A model generated the notes under the pieces. It did not search any database, was not told the origin of the DNA, and worked only from the letters and a program-made list of their open reading frames with translations. The translations under genes and the position numbers were made by a program. Below, one piece after another: positions 8,350 through 20,041 of a DNA stretch of 64,000 bases; within the stretch, counting starts at the first letter, position 1; every line of letters begins with the position of its first letter. The DNA lies in the NCBI RefSeq assembly GCF_006716565.1, contig NZ_VFPG01000001.1, forward strand, positions 2,914,001-2,978,000, in the 5' to 3' direction. Source of the stretch: Nocardia bhagyanarayanae (GTDB lineage Bacteria; Actinomycetota; Actinomycetes; Mycobacteriales; Mycobacteriaceae).

Positions 8350-9507
8350 GTGCAAACGGTTGGCAAACCGGCGGGATCGGCTGATCCCAAACGCCATCTG
8401 TGGGTTCTCGGCCTGATCGCACCGGCTTCCGCGTTGCTGCCCTCACAGCTTGTGCTGCACACTGGCGCCGCGGTGTTCTGGTGGATCGGACCGATCATCG
8501 TGCTGATGGTGATTCCGTTGCTGGACTGGCTGGTCGGCGAGGACGGCAGCAATCCGCGCGACGAGGACTACGAACTGCTGTCCAACGATCGCTACTACCG
8601 GTGGTGCACCTTCCTGTTCCTGCCGATCCAGCTGATCGGCCTGATCATCGCCGCCTACATGTGGGCGGGTGACGAGCTGAGCGTGCTGGACAAGCTCGGA
8701 CTGGCCGCCACGCTGGGCTTCGTCAGCGGCATCGGCATCAACGCCGCGCACGAGCTCGGCCACCGGGTGGAGCACATGGAGCGCTGGCTGGCAAAGATCG
8801 CGCTCGCGCAGTCCGGTTACGGGCACTTCTACGTCGAACACAACCGCGGCCACCACGTGCGCGTCGCGACGCCGGACGACCCGGCGAGCGCGCGGCTCGG
8901 TGAGTCGCTGTGGGAGTTCCTGCCGCGCAGCGTCGCGGGCGGTTTCCGGTCCGCGCTCGCGCTGGAGAAGGAACGCCTGGCGCGCAAGGGCCTGCCCTGG
9001 TGGACCGTGCACAACAACGTGCTGCAGGCGTGGGCGATGACGCTGGCGCTGTTCGGCGCGCTGATCGCCGCCTTCGGCATCGCGGTGCTGCCCTGGCTGC
9101 TGTTGCAGGCCGTGATCGGCGCGGCCCTGCTGGAGACGGTCAACTACGTCGAGCACTACGGCCTGCTGCGCGAGCGCAAGCCCAACGGGAGCTGGGCCCG
9201 CTGCTCGCCGCGCGACAGCTGGAACAGCGACCGGCTCGTCACCAACATCTTCCTGTTCCACCTCCAGCGGCACAGCGACCACCACGCCAATCCGGGACGT
9301 CGGTACCAGACCCTGCGGAGCTCGGAGGAGGCCCCGCAGCTGCCCGCGGGCTACGCGAGCATGATCGTGTTCGCCGCCATCCCGCCGCTGTGGCGCTCGA
9401 TCATGGACCACCGGGTGCTCGCCCACTACGACGGCGACATCACCCGCGCGAACATCCAGCCGCGCAAGCGCACCCGGATCCTCGCGACCTACCGCGCGAC
9501 GGCCTGA
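8350..9507 (+). CDS. alkane 1-monooxygenase (AlkB), second copy
   Basis: This 385-residue AlkB paralogue has His boxes HELGH (134-138), EHNRGHH and LQRHSDHHA, and the signature NYVEHYGL. It is about 26 residues shorter at the N-terminus than the first copy. A GTG start with AGCGGGG upstream is preferred; the frame continues to a TTG at 8263 but that stretch has no family similarity. No rubredoxin follows, so it probably shares RubB. Separate promoter elements (CRP-type box, palindrome) suggest it is expressed independently, possibly for a different chain length. A hairpin follows the stop. Confidence 0.93.
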   Translation: MQTVGKPAGSADPKRHLWVLGLIAPASALLPSQLVLHTGAAVFWWIGPIIVLMVIPLLDWLVGEDGSNPRDEDYELLSNDRYYRWCTFLFLPIQLIGLIIAAYMWAGDELSVLDKLGLAATLGFVSGIGINAAHELGHRVEHMERWLAKIALAQSGYGHFYVEHNRGHHVRVATPDDPASARLGESLWEFLPRSVAGGFRSALALEKERLARKGLPWWTVHNNVLQAWAMTLALFGALIAAFGIAVLPWLLLQAVIGAALLETVNYVEHYGLLRERKPNGSWARCSPRDSWNSDRLVTNIFLFHLQRHSDHHANPGRRYQTLRSSEEAPQLPAGYASMIVFAAIPPLWRSIMDHRVLAHYDGDITRANIQPRKRTRILATYRATA

Positions 9508-9520
9508 GCGCCGCGTCCGT

Positions 9521-9547
9521 GCCCGTCGAGGCGTGCCCTCGACGGGC
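9521..9547 (+). terminator. hairpin after second alkB
   Basis: An 11-bp perfect inverted repeat (9521-9531 and 9537-9547) with a 5-nt loop begins 13 nt after the stop. It has no U-tract, as is usual for actinobacterial terminators. Confidence 0.6.
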
Positions 9548-9613
9548 GCGCGGTACGTCGCGAGGCGTTCAGCGACTAGCCTTGCATCGGTACAGCCGAC
9601 CATGGAGAGGCAG

Positions 9614-11098
<1,485 letters not shown>

Positions 11099-11111
11099 GC
11101 CTTCCCTCGCG

Positions 11112-11150
11112 CGAGCGGCCCGGCGACCCACGCGGTTGCCGGGCCGCTCG
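11112..11150 (+). terminator. terminator after sahH
   Basis: A 13-bp perfect GC-rich inverted repeat (11112-11124 and 11138-11150) spans a 13-nt loop and begins 14 nt after the sahH stop. Confidence 0.65.
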
Positions 11151-11327
11151 GCGTGTAAGCCCTTGTCGCGCAAGCGCGCCGAGACGCACGGCCCGATCCG
11201 CGGACCGGCGCGGGGCACGGCGATCGAGGTCCGCCGAACCCGTCGGCCTCGACGCGCGCGGACCTGCCGTTCGGGCCGCCGGTGTCGGTGGCGGCTGCCG
11301 CGGCGGCGATCGGTACTGTGACCTGCC

Positions 11328-11975
11328 ATGGGTGCCCTGATCGCGCTGGAAGGTCTGGACGGCGCCGGGAAGCGCACGCTGACCGACGCCGTGATCGCCG
11401 CGCTCGCCGACCGCGGACTGCGCGCGGCCACGCTGGCCTTCCCGCGCTACGGCCGGTCGGTGCACGCCGATCTAGCCGCCGAGGCGCTGCGCGGCGCGCA
11501 CGGCGACCTCGCCGACTCGGTGTACGCGATGGCGTTGCTGTTCGCGCTGGATCGCGCCGACGCGCGCGCGGAGCTGGCGAAACTCTTGGCGGACAACGAC
11601 ATCCTGATCCTGGACCGCTACGTGGCCTCCAACGCGGCCTACAACGCCGCCCGGCTGCACCAGTCCGCCGAGGGCGAGATGGCCCGCTGGACAGCCGATT
11701 TGGAGTACGGCCGGTTCGGCCTGCCGAAGCCCGACGTGCAAGTGTTGCTGGACGTCTCGTCCGAGGTGGCCGCCGAACGTGCGCGCCTGCGCGGCGAACT
11801 CGACGAGTCCCGGGCGCTCGACGCGTACGAACGCGACGGCGGGCTCCAGCGGCGCACCCTGGAGGTGTACCGTGAGCTGGCCGAACGGAACTGGCACGGC
11901 CGGTGGTGGACGTACCGAATCGGTGACGATCCGGCATCGCTGGCCGCGCGTATCGCCGAAATTGTTGCCCGATAG
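11328..11975 (+). CDS. tmk: thymidylate kinase
   Basis: This 215-residue P-loop kinase starts MGALIALEGLDGAGKRTL. The Walker A motif is GLDGAGKRT, and the DRYVASNAAYN block matches the dTMP-binding DR(Y/H) motif. It phosphorylates dTMP to dTDP for DNA synthesis. The length and the GAGKRT loop match the mycobacterial enzyme (Rv3247c). It lies between sahH and mtrA on the same strand, 78 bp before mtrA, as in mycobacteria. Confidence 0.95.
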   Translation: MGALIALEGLDGAGKRTLTDAVIAALADRGLRAATLAFPRYGRSVHADLAAEALRGAHGDLADSVYAMALLFALDRADARAELAKLLADNDILILDRYVASNAAYNAARLHQSAEGEMARWTADLEYGRFGLPKPDVQVLLDVSSEVAAERARLRGELDESRALDAYERDGGLQRRTLEVYRELAERNWHGRWWTYRIGDDPASLAARIAEIVAR

Positions 11976-12053
11976 GGTTGGATGTGCGGCGGGTTCGCAC
12001 CAGTGTTGGCGTGGCGGCCCGATCCTGGCCTGGGAGATGACAACATAGTAATT

Positions 12054-12731
12054 ATGAAGCCGAAGATTCTGGTCGTCGACGACGATATGGCACTCGCTGA
12101 GATGCTCACGATCGTCCTGCGCGGGGAAGGGTTCGACCCGCACGTGGTCGGCGACGGTACGCAGGCACTGGCGGCGGTTCGCGAGATCCGCCCCGATCTG
12201 GTGTTGCTGGACCTGATGCTGCCCGGCATGAACGGCATCGACGTGTGCCGTGTGCTGCGGGCCGATTCCGGAGTCCCGATCGTCATGCTCACGGCGAAGA
12301 CCGACACGGTCGACGTCGTGCTCGGTCTGGAGTCCGGTGCCGACGATTACATCGTCAAGCCGTTCAAACCGAAGGAGCTCGTCGCCAGGGTGCGCGCCCG
12401 CCTGCGCCGTACCGAAGAAGAGCCCGCGGAGCTGCTGTCGATCGCGGACATCGTGATCGACGTGCCCGCGCACAAGGTGAGCCGGGGCGGTCAGCAGATC
12501 TCGCTGACCCCGCTCGAGTTCGACCTGCTGGTGGCCCTCGCCCGCAAGCCGCGCCAGGTGTTCACCCGCGAGGTGCTGCTCGAGCAGGTCTGGGGCTACC
12601 GGCACGCGGCCGACACCCGGCTGGTCAACGTGCACGTGCAGCGGCTGCGCGCCAAGGTCGAGAAGGATCCGGAGAATCCCGAGATCGTGCTCACCGTCCG
12701 AGGCGTCGGCTACAAGGCCGGACCGCCGTGA
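12054..12731 (+). CDS. mtrA: response regulator MtrA
   Basis: This 225-residue OmpR/PhoB-type regulator has a receiver domain (residues 1-115; acidic pocket DDD at 9-11, phospho-acceptor D53 in [11 protein letters not shown], conserved K near 102) and a C-terminal winged helix ending [11 protein letters not shown]. It is nearly identical to mycobacterial MtrA, which controls cell-division, wall-remodelling and resuscitation genes. The ATG at [11 protein letters not shown] is preferred over the longer open frame, whose extra residues show no similarity. The stop overlaps mtrB by 4 bp. Confidence 0.98.
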   Translation: MKPKILVVDDDMALAEMLTIVLRGEGFDPHVVGDGTQALAAVREIRPDLVLLDLMLPGMNGIDVCRVLRADSGVPIVMLTAKTDTVDVVLGLESGADDYIVKPFKPKELVARVRARLRRTEEEPAELLSIADIVIDVPAHKVSRGGQQISLTPLEFDLLVALARKPRQVFTREVLLEQVWGYRHAADTRLVNVHVQRLRAKVEKDPENPEIVLTVRGVGYKAGPP

Positions 12732-14752
12732 CCGATGGCGATGCCCAGCAGGCGGACGGCCAGGGCTCGAAAGAGGCCGCGTCCGCCGCGGGTGATCGGC
12801 CGGGCGCGGCGCGCGGGGCGCTGGCACGTCTCGAGCGTTCGCTCGCCCCGGTGGCCGCCTGGTTCAAGGAGGCGGGCACCGCGATCGGCCATGTCTGGCG
12901 CCGGTCGCTGCAGCTGCGCGTCATCGTCTCCACGCTGACGCTCTCGCTCATCGTGATCACCATCCTCGGCGTGGTGCTGACCAGTCGGATCACCGACCGG
13001 CTGTTGGACGCGAAGATCAACGCCGCCGTCGAGGAGATGGACCGTGCCCGCAACACGGTGGAGAGCCAGCTGGTCGGCGTCCAGGACGTCGGCACCCAGC
13101 AGCAGCGCCTCACCGACGCGCGCAACGCCCTGTCCAACCGCGGCGGGACCGGTCAATCCACCGGCGCCGCAGGGAGTTTCGACTCCGCGCTGAGCATGGT
13201 CGGCGGCACGCCGCAGCAGCCGATCTCGTCCGGCCCGATCACCGAGATACCGGAGGAACTGCGCCGGTTCGTCCAGCGCAACCAGGTCAGCTACCAGTTC
13301 GCCACGGTCGAGGACCCGGACGGCTACCAGGGGCGGGCGCTGATCATCGGCAGCCCGAGCGCCGAGGTGCCGACGCTGGAGATCTATCTGATCTTCCCGC
13401 TGGCCAACGAGGAGCGCAGCCTCGCGCTGATGCGCGGCACCATGATGATCGGCGGCTTGGTGCTGCTCGTCCTGCTCGCCGCGATCACCGCCCTGGTCAC
13501 CAGGCAGGTCGTGCTGCCGATCCGGTCCGCGGCGCGGATCGCGAGCCGCTTCGCCGACGGTCGCCTCAAGGAGCGCATGCTGGTGCGCGGCGAGGACGAC
13601 ATGGCGCGGCTGGCGCAGGCGTTCAACGAAATGGCCGAGAGTCTGTCCAACCAGATCACCCAGCTCGAGGAGTTCGGCAATCTGCAGCGGCGGTTCACCT
13701 CGGACGTCAGCCACGAGCTGCGCACGCCGCTCACCACGGTGCGCATGGCCGCCGACCTGATCCACGGCAGCAGCGAGGATCTCGATCCCGCGCTGGCGCG
13801 CAGCGCCGAGCTGTTGGTCACCGAGCTGGACCGGTTCGAGGGTCTGCTCAACGACCTGTTGGAGATCAGCCGCCACGACGCGGGCGTCGCCGAACTCCAG
13901 GTGGAGTCGCTGGACGTGCGGATGTGCGCGAGGGCCGCGATCTCGACCGTGCGGCATCTGGCCAAGGAATCCGGCGTCGAGGTCGTCATCGACCTGCCGG
14001 AGGATCCGCTGGTCGCCGAGGTCGACCCGCGCCGCGTGGAACGGGTGCTGCGCAATCTGCTCGCCAACGCCATCGACCACAGCGAGGGCAAGCCGGTGCT
14101 GATCCGCATGCGCGGCGACAGCGACGCCAACGCCGTCGCCGTGGTGGTGCGCGACCAGGGCGTCGGCCTGCGACCCGGCGAGGAGAAGCTGGTCTTCAAC
14201 CGGTTCTGGCGCTCCGATCCGTCGCGCATGCGCCGCTCCGGCGGCACCGGCCTCGGGCTGTCGATCAGCGTCGAGGACGCCAACCTGCACGAGGGCAGGC
14301 TGGACGCCTGGGGCGAGGTCGGCGTCGGCGCGAGCTTCCGCCTGACCCTGCCGCTGGTGCGCGGCCGCAAGATGGGCCCGAGTCCGCTGCCGCTGGAGCC
14401 CGGTCGCCGGACGGCGCCGCGGCCGTCCGATGCCGACACCGATACGCCGACGGTGCCGTTCCCGCAGTCGGCTCCCGGCGTGGTGGACCAACTCGGCGAG
14501 CCGGTCGGCACGAACGGGACGCCGTCGAGCGGTACGGCGAACGGCGTCGGCACGCGGGAAGCGGCGGAGAACCCCGCTCCCGGCGCGGCGGCGGCGAACG
14601 GTGTCGAAGAGCCGACCCGCGCGCACAATGGCGTCAGCGAGGCCGAGGAGGGGTCGCACGCGGCCGACACGGGAAGCTCGGGCGCGCAAGGGCCGGACGG
14701 GTCCGGCTCCGGCCGGGGGGTGCTCACCGAACGCGGAGACGTACAGTCATGA
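12728..14752 (+). CDS. mtrB: sensor histidine kinase MtrB
   Basis: This 674-residue kinase has a cytoplasmic N-terminus, a first membrane helix at about 67-87, an extracellular domain to about 235, a second helix ([14 protein letters not shown]), a HAMP linker, the H-box [15 protein letters not shown] with the phosphorylated His, and a HATPase domain with N, G1 (DQGVGL) and G2 (GGTGLGLSI) boxes. It phosphorylates MtrA and is recruited to septa in mycobacteria. The last 130 residues are a Pro/Gly/Asn-rich, probably disordered tail. It overlaps mtrA and lpqB by 4 bp each. Confidence 0.97.
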   Translation: MTDGDAQQADGQGSKEAASAAGDRPGAARGALARLERSLAPVAAWFKEAGTAIGHVWRRSLQLRVIVSTLTLSLIVITILGVVLTSRITDRLLDAKINAAVEEMDRARNTVESQLVGVQDVGTQQQRLTDARNALSNRGGTGQSTGAAGSFDSALSMVGGTPQQPISSGPITEIPEELRRFVQRNQVSYQFATVEDPDGYQGRALIIGSPSAEVPTLEIYLIFPLANEERSLALMRGTMMIGGLVLLVLLAAITALVTRQVVLPIRSAARIASRFADGRLKERMLVRGEDDMARLAQAFNEMAESLSNQITQLEEFGNLQRRFTSDVSHELRTPLTTVRMAADLIHGSSEDLDPALARSAELLVTELDRFEGLLNDLLEISRHDAGVAELQVESLDVRMCARAAISTVRHLAKESGVEVVIDLPEDPLVAEVDPRRVERVLRNLLANAIDHSEGKPVLIRMRGDSDANAVAVVVRDQGVGLRPGEEKLVFNRFWRSDPSRMRRSGGTGLGLSISVEDANLHEGRLDAWGEVGVGASFRLTLPLVRGRKMGPSPLPLEPGRRTAPRPSDADTDTPTVPFPQSAPGVVDQLGEPVGTNGTPSSGTANGVGTREAAENPAPGAAAANGVEEPTRAHNGVSEAEEGSHAADTGSSGAQGPDGSGSGRGVLTERGDVQS

Positions 14753-16554
14753 GAATGCTGGGTGCCAGATCGTCCCGACTGGCCGCGGTCGCGGTGCTCG
14801 TCACGGCGCTGCTGGCGATCGGCGGCTGCGCGAGCCTGCCGGAATCCTCGGCCCCGCAGGCGCTCGGCACGCTCAATCGCGAACCCACCTCCGACGGGCC
14901 GCCGCCGCCCATCCAGGGCCGCGATCCCGATCTGCTGTTGCGGGATTTCCTGCAGGCGACCGCCGACCCGGCGAACCGGCATCTGGCCGCCCGCCAGTAC
15001 ATGACGCCGTCGGCCTCGGCGCAGTGGGAGGACGGCGCGAGCACGACGATCGTCGAGAAGCCGGACACCCTGCGCGAATCGCGCACCGGTGACAAGGCCA
15101 CCTACGTGATCCGCGCGCAGAAGGTCGGCGAGCTCGCTCCGGACGGCACCTATCGCGCGGTCGACGGCACGGTCGAGAACAAGATCGAGATGAGCCGGGT
15201 CGACGGCGAATGGCGCATCGACGAGCTGCCCGACGGCGTCGTGATGGACCGCACGGCGTTCAACAAGTCCTACCGTCGCAACGTGCTCTACTTCGTGGAG
15301 CCCGGCGGCGCCTCGGTCGTGCCCGATCTGCGCTGGATCTCGGTGTCCAAGAATCAGCTCACCCAGCGGCTGCTCACGCTGCTCACCGAGGGACCGCAGC
15401 CGGAGCTCGCCCCGGTCGTGCGCAACCAGCTCGCCCAGCCGGTCGCGCTGCGCGGTCCGATCACCAAGGCCAACGGCGATCCGGACGAGGTCGGTATCGG
15501 GCTCGGCGGCGTGCGCGTCGACTTCGCGGGCGCGGGCGGGTTGAGCCCGCGCGACCGTGAATTGCTGGCCGCACAGGTGGTGCTGACTTTGGCGGGCGCC
15601 GACATTCTCGGTCCGTACATGCTGCTCGCCGACGGCAAACCGCTCGACGACCGGTTCGCCGCCAACGGTTGGTCGGTCGCCGACGTGGAGCAGTTGAGCC
15701 CCGAGATGTTCGCCCAGAACCGGATCGGGCTGCACGCCCTGCGCGGCGGTGCGCTTGCTCAGGTGAACGAGCGCGGGGTGGTGAACGCGCCCGGCTACTT
15801 CGGGACGGTGAACAACCTGCAGTCGGTGGCTCTCTCGCCCGACGGGCAGTTGGTCGCCGGTGTCGCCGCCAATGGGCGACCGGCGCCCGAGCCGCCGCGC
15901 ACGCTGATGATCGGCACCTACGGCGGCAACGCCTTTCCGGTCGCCGAGGGCACCACGATCAGCAGGCCGTCCTGGACCGCCGACGGTAGTGCCGCCTGGG
16001 CCGTCATCGACGGGGAACGGGTGATCCGCGCCGTCAACGACCGCGGCACCGGCAACGTCTCGGTGCAGGAGGTGGACACCTCGGCGTTGACGGGGTCGTC
16101 GTCCGGGCCCAACTTCCGCGGTCCCATCTCCGAATTGCGCATCTCCCGCACCGGCGTGCGTGCCGCGCTCATCGCCGACGGCAAGGTGTACGTCGCGGTG
16201 GTGGAACGACGGCCGGACGGCAAGTACGCGCTCACCTCGCCGCTGCCGCTGGCCGTCGATCTGAGCACCCGCGCGCTCGCGCTGGACTGGCTTGGCGGCG
16301 AAGCGCTCATCGTCGCGCGCGAGGGCAACATCAATCCGGTGCTGACCGTCACCATCGACGGTTCCGAGCAGTACCCGTTGACCTCGCAGAACCTCACGGC
16401 CCCCGTCCGGGTGGTGGCCGCCTCGCCGACGACGCAGTACGTGGCGGACTCGCGCGGCGTGCTCGAGCTGACCAACAACCAGACGAGCGAACTGCGCTAT
16501 TGGACCGAGATCCCCGGCCTCGGATCCGACACCGCGCCGGTGCTGCCCGGCTGA
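14749..16554 (+). CDS. lpqB: lipoprotein LpqB
   Basis: This 601-residue exported lipoprotein has a signal peptide ending LLAIGGC, with C27 as the predicted acylated cysteine; the -2 residue Gly is a mildly relaxed lipobox. A GerMN domain (about 200-320) is followed by a beta-propeller-like region ([15 protein letters not shown] and later blades). LpqB interacts with the extracellular part of MtrB and modulates MtrA signalling in mycobacteria. It overlaps the mtrB stop by 4 bp, so mtrA-mtrB-lpqB is a coupled operon. Confidence 0.96.
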   Translation: MRMLGARSSRLAAVAVLVTALLAIGGCASLPESSAPQALGTLNREPTSDGPPPPIQGRDPDLLLRDFLQATADPANRHLAARQYMTPSASAQWEDGASTTIVEKPDTLRESRTGDKATYVIRAQKVGELAPDGTYRAVDGTVENKIEMSRVDGEWRIDELPDGVVMDRTAFNKSYRRNVLYFVEPGGASVVPDLRWISVSKNQLTQRLLTLLTEGPQPELAPVVRNQLAQPVALRGPITKANGDPDEVGIGLGGVRVDFAGAGGLSPRDRELLAAQVVLTLAGADILGPYMLLADGKPLDDRFAANGWSVADVEQLSPEMFAQNRIGLHALRGGALAQVNERGVVNAPGYFGTVNNLQSVALSPDGQLVAGVAANGRPAPEPPRTLMIGTYGGNAFPVAEGTTISRPSWTADGSAAWAVIDGERVIRAVNDRGTGNVSVQEVDTSALTGSSSGPNFRGPISELRISRTGVRAALIADGKVYVAVVERRPDGKYALTSPLPLAVDLSTRALALDWLGGEALIVAREGNINPVLTVTIDGSEQYPLTSQNLTAPVRVVAASPTTQYVADSRGVLELTNNQTSELRYWTEIPGLGSDTAPVLPG

Positions 16555-16595
16555 TCCACCCGCCGAATGTCGGTGGGCGGGTGCAGACTTCGCCC

Positions 16596-17258
16596 ATGGG
16601 AGCCGCCGAACACCTCGTCGCCCTGTTGGACTTGGCGCTGCCCGCCTCGTGCGCGGGCTGCGGTGCGGTGGGTGCCGGATGGTGCGCGGATTGCGCGGCG
16701 GCGCTGACGGGCGGTCCGACGCGGGTGCGTCCGCGCGCCGATCCGGGCGTCCCGTGCTGGGCGCTCGCGCCGTACGCCGGTGCGGCGCGCCGCGCGGTGC
16801 TCGCCGCCAAGGAACGCGGCCGCCGCGATCTGGCCGCGCCGCTCGGACTGGCCATGGCCCGCGGTCTCGCCCGATTGCGAACGCCCGATCGCGTGTTGGT
16901 GTTGGTGCCCGCGCCGAGCCGGGGCGCGTCCGCGCGGCGCCGCGGCGGGGATCCGGCGCTGCGGACGGCGTGCGCGGCGGCGGGGTGGCTACCGGATTGC
17001 CGGGTGGTGCCGATGTTGCGGGTGTGGTGGGGTGTGCGCGATTCGGTGGGATTGACACCCGGTGAGCGCCAACACAATCTGCACGGCAGGATCTCGGTGC
17101 GGCGTGGGCCTCTGGCGGGCCTGCGCAGTGTACAGAACACCGAGGTAGTCGTGGTCGACGACGTGCTGACGACCGGCGCGACAGCCCGCGAATCGGTGCG
17201 TGCGCTACGCGGGGCCGGAGTCGAAACAAATGCCGTCCTGGTGACGTGTTCTGCTTGA
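16596..17258 (+). CDS. ComF-family phosphoribosyltransferase-like protein
   Basis: This 220-residue protein has an N-terminal zinc-ribbon-like part (CAGCG, then WCADC) and a C-terminal phosphoribosyltransferase fold with the PRPP loop EVVVVDDVLTTGATARE. ComF/GntX proteins are linked to DNA uptake in naturally competent bacteria, but the actinobacterial orthologues (Rv3242c-like) have no proven role. The ATG lies 41 bp after lpqB, and a GTG at 16581 is an alternative. It may be the last gene of the mtr operon. Confidence 0.85.
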   Translation: MGAAEHLVALLDLALPASCAGCGAVGAGWCADCAAALTGGPTRVRPRADPGVPCWALAPYAGAARRAVLAAKERGRRDLAAPLGLAMARGLARLRTPDRVLVLVPAPSRGASARRRGGDPALRTACAAAGWLPDCRVVPMLRVWWGVRDSVGLTPGERQHNLHGRISVRRGPLAGLRSVQNTEVVVVDDVLTTGATARESVRALRGAGVETNAVLVTCSA

Positions 17259-17475
17259 CTCCGGGAAATTTGCGTGAACACTGGCGGACCGCCCGTTGGC
17301 GTACTACCGTCGCGATCACACACCCGAACCGAGAGTTTGGAGGTGGCGCCTCGGACAACTTCGTGTCGTGCGAATCCCCGGTGTGAGCCAAGCCCGAAGG
17401 CGTCAGCCTGTCTGACAACGAACGGCTCTCGCGCACCCCTCGACCTCCGGATTCCGCTCGGCACGGCTCAATCCC

Positions 17476-17502
17476 GCCGCACGGGAAATCGGTCCGTGCG
17501 GC
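17476..17502. promoter_or_regulatory. inverted repeat just before hpf
   Basis: A 9-bp perfect inverted repeat (GCCGCACGG at 17476-17484, complement at 17494-17502) ends 8 nt before the GGAGG ribosome site of hpf. It could be a leader hairpin or an operator. The rest of the 262-bp gap after the comF-like gene shows no gene. Confidence 0.35.
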
Positions 17503-17520
17503 CAGATCCGGGAGGTACGC

Positions 17521-18261
17521 GTGACGACTTCTTCACGTCCTTCAGTGAAAGACGCAGATCCTTCGGTGCTGGATGCCGGCACCATGGATGCGACAGAGCA
17601 ACCCGCAGCGGACCAACCACGGGCCACTCGCGCCGACATCGTGGTGAAAGGCCGCAACGTCGTGGTTCCCGATCATTATCGAATTTATGTCGCGGACAAA
17701 CTCTCCCGTCTGGAACGTTTCGATCCCACGATCTTCCTATTCGACGTCGAGCTGTTCCACGAACGCAACCGTCGTCAGCGCAAAGCCTGCCAGCGCGTCG
17801 AGATCACCGCGCGCGGCAAGGGCCCGGTCGTCCGGGCGGAGGCTTGCGCGGACAGCTTCTACGCCGCCTTCGAGTCGGTGACCGCCAAGCTGGAGAGCCG
17901 AATGCGCCGCATCAAGGACCGGCGCCGGGTCCACCACGGGGAGAAGACCCCCGTCTCGGTCGCCGAGGCCACGGCCGACTTGGTCGACGATTCGCTGTTC
18001 ACCCTTACGGGCGAATCCGCCACGGCGCACGCGCATCCCGGTGAGCGCGCCGAGGAGGCGGAGCCCGAGTACGAGGCCGGTCCTGGCCACATCGTGCGCA
18101 CCAAAGTGCACGACGCGACACCGATGACGGTCGACGACGCCCTGTACCAGATGGAGCTCGTCGGCCACGACTTCTTCCTCTTCCAGGACAAAGAGACCGA
18201 CCGACCGTCGGTTGTCTATCGGCGTCACGCCTTCGATTACGGTCTGATCAGGCTCGCATAG
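17521..18261 (+). CDS. hpf: long-form ribosome hibernation promoting factor
   Basis: This 246-residue protein is the long HPF type: an S30AE/YfiA domain at about 38-140 (DIVVKGRNVVVPDHYRIYVADKL, basic residues for 16S contact) and a C-terminal dimerisation domain from about 190 (VHDATPMTVDDALYQMELVGHDFFLFQD). It dimerises 70S ribosomes to 100S and protects them in stationary phase or hypoxia. GTG start with GGAGG at 17510-17515. Its 3' end overlaps the convergent membrane-protein gene by 14 bp. Confidence 0.96.
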   Translation: MTTSSRPSVKDADPSVLDAGTMDATEQPAADQPRATRADIVVKGRNVVVPDHYRIYVADKLSRLERFDPTIFLFDVELFHERNRRQRKACQRVEITARGKGPVVRAEACADSFYAAFESVTAKLESRMRRIKDRRRVHHGEKTPVSVAEATADLVDDSLFTLTGESATAHAHPGERAEEAEPEYEAGPGHIVRTKVHDATPMTVDDALYQMELVGHDFFLFQDKETDRPSVVYRRHAFDYGLIRLA

Positions 18262-19417
18262 CCAAACGTCGAAAAAGGCCGGCCGACGCCTCCTCGGGCG
18301 TCGGCCGGCTGGTCTCCGCGGCAACCCGCGCTCGCGGCCACACACGTGCCAGTTCCAGCAGCTGGCGCAGTTCGGAATCGAGGTCGCGGGACGCGGGCGT
18401 GACGGCCCTCGCTGCCGCGTTGGCGGGGCCTCGTCCTTCGGCCTTGGCGCGTATCCCGTGCGCGATCCGCCGCGCGTAGCGCTCCGTCGGGCTCACTGCG
18501 GCGGGCATCGGAAGATCATGGGGCGCATACCTGTTCAGGTGCAGCAGGGCGTCGCGGATCTCCACCGTCATCCGGATCAGCCGGACCTCGGGCTCGTCGC
18601 GCCCGGTCGCCGGGAGGTCGAGGACGATCTCCGGCACCGCGCGCGTCACGTCCGTCCACAGCGGACGCAGTCGCCGGCAGTAGCGCCCGGAACGATCCCA
18701 GCCCGCGCGCGTCACCAGCACGCCGAGCAGCGGCACCGCCAGCACCGCGGCGCTGACCACGATGACGGTGAAGTTCGGCCACGCCCAGCGGATCAGGTCC
18801 GGATCCTCGATGCGCACGGCGTCGCCGAGAATCCCGCCGAAGAGCAGCGCCGAGAACGGCAGACTGCACGCGCCCGCCGCCAACGCCGCCAGCAGCGAGC
18901 CGTAGACCAGCCGCTCCCGCCGCGTGGCGTCCTGGCGAGCGAGTTCGTGCCACAGGGCGCTCGCCATCACCCGGCCGCAGCCGATCGCGGGCAGGCAGAA
19001 CGCCAGCGCCGAGATCGCCGACCACATCCCCGGCGTCTGGCCGAGCAGTGTCCCTTCGTGCCGTGCGGGTGTGCCGACGACCAGGATGACGACGGCGCAG
19101 GCGGCGGCGATCAGGTGGTAGCGGCGCTGCCGTCGCCGCGCCCCCGACGGGTCCGCGCCCGCCCACAGCATGGCCGCGCCGTAGGCGCTCATGATCGCGA
19201 AGAGCATGCAGCCCATGGAGAGTTGGTGCATGAGGCTGCCGAATCGCGGCGCGATCCCGCGCTCCAGCAGCACCATCCCCACCGCCGACCACGCCAGCGC
19301 CCGGTTCAGCAGCCGGTCGGTGGTGGTCCGGTGCAGCAGCGCCCACCTGCCGATGGCCACCAGGACGACGAATCCGATCAGCGGCGCCGCGATCACCCCC
19401 GGTATGGGGGAGTTCAC
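18248..19417 (-). CDS. MAB_1171c-family (DUF6545-like) multi-helix membrane protein
   Basis: This 389-residue protein has about seven hydrophobic helices in its first 250 residues (GFVVLVAIGRWALL first, FTVIVVSAAVLAVPLLGVLV last), then a soluble C-terminal part of about 140 residues. I recognise it tentatively as the MAB_1171c family of putative transporters or receptors, found in actinobacteria next to XRE and ImmA/IrrE genes. Its GTG start overlaps the stop of the ImmA-like gene (GTGA), so the two are translationally coupled. A complete intrinsic terminator for this strand lies inside the coding region just before the stop (see 18272-18309). Function is unknown. Confidence 0.8.
   Translation of the reverse strand: MNSPIPGVIAAPLIGFVVLVAIGRWALLHRTTTDRLLNRALAWSAVGMVLLERGIAPRFGSLMHQLSMGCMLFAIMSAYGAAMLWAGADPSGARRRQRRYHLIAAACAVVILVVGTPARHEGTLLGQTPGMWSAISALAFCLPAIGCGRVMASALWHELARQDATRRERLVYGSLLAALAAGACSLPFSALLFGGILGDAVRIEDPDLIRWAWPNFTVIVVSAAVLAVPLLGVLVTRAGWDRSGRYCRRLRPLWTDVTRAVPEIVLDLPATGRDEPEVRLIRMTVEIRDALLHLNRYAPHDLPMPAAVSPTERYARRIAHGIRAKAEGRGPANAAARAVTPASRDLDSELRQLLELARVWPRARVAAETSRPTPEEASAGLFRRLAMRA
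18272..18309 (-). terminator. intrinsic terminator embedded in the 3' end of the membrane-protein gene
   Basis: A 13-bp perfect GC stem (18278-18290 and 18297-18309) with a 6-nt loop is followed, on the minus strand, by CTTTTTC. On the plus strand there is no U-tract, so it suits transcripts of the minus-strand cassette. It sits 22 nt before the stop codon of that gene. Confidence 0.7.
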
Positions 19418-19938
19418 CTGCGACGGTCGCGGAAGAACGTCCGGTGCAGCAGGGAGTCGCGGCGCGGCGGGCGCATCGCCTGCAGCATCACCATGTCGGC
19501 GAACGTCTCGGCGTCGCGTTCCCGGCTCGTGCCGTAGTCGGTGCGGCCGAGCACGTGCGCGATGGATTCCGGTGCGATGGAGGGCAGCAGCTCGGCGACG
19601 GCCGCGAGGGTGTGCGCGGTCTGGTCGCTCGGTGACGGCTCCGCTTCCGGGCCGTGTCCGAGCAGCATGTGCCCGAGCTCGTGGGCGATGATGTGCTCGG
19701 CGTGCCATTCGGTGGTGTCGGCGCCGTAGACGATCACATCGCTGTCCCGCTTGGCGATCCACAATCCGCTGCCGGTGCCGCAGCCCGCGCCGGCGAGCAC
19801 CGCGGTGTCCACCGGCTGCAAGGTGATCGGGCGGTCACGGAACTCGGCGACGGTATCGAGATAGGTGGTCAGATTCCACGGGTGCGGTATCGGTACGTGC
19901 CGGGAAAGCTCCCGGAACCGGGTGTCCATACCGGCCAT
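19414..19938 (-). CDS. ImmA/IrrE-like zinc metallopeptidase-family protein
   Basis: This 174-residue protein carries HELGHMLLGH at 86-95, the HExxH zinc site with Glu as general base, and a downstream RDAETFADMVML helix whose E144 fits the third-ligand position of the ImmA/IrrE family. Such proteases cleave cognate XRE-type repressors (ImmA-ImmR, IrrE-DdrO). The ATG at MAGMDTRF has AGGAG 10 nt upstream; a longer frame upstream lacks support. Directly upstream on the same strand are two XRE-type genes, the natural substrates, and downstream it overlaps the membrane-protein gene. All zinc-site residues appear intact, so it is probably active. Confidence 0.85.
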   Translation of the reverse strand: MAGMDTRFRELSRHVPIPHPWNLTTYLDTVAEFRDRPITLQPVDTAVLAGAGCGTGSGLWIAKRDSDVIVYGADTTEWHAEHIIAHELGHMLLGHGPEAEPSPSDQTAHTLAAVAELLPSIAPESIAHVLGRTDYGTSRERDAETFADMVMLQAMRPPRRDSLLHRTFFRDRRR

Positions 19939-20041
19939 GCGATGCGATCTCCTACAGCAGTTCCGCGGTCCCGCCCCGTGTAGCTGAGAATGGTACCCAG
20001 GGCGGCGCACCGCGGGCGACCCGCGGGCCGCCGACGCGAGG

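Noticed and set aside
7425..9613. Rubredoxin reductase expected beside the alkane genes
   Set aside because: No FAD/NAD-binding reductase frame exists in this stretch; the donor must be elsewhere.
13384..17436. Very long minus-strand open frame (about 1,350 codons) opposite mtrB-lpqB-comF
   Set aside because: It is antisense to well-recognised genes, rich in Arg, Ser and Pro, and has no ribosome site; long antisense frames are a known effect of GC-rich third positions.
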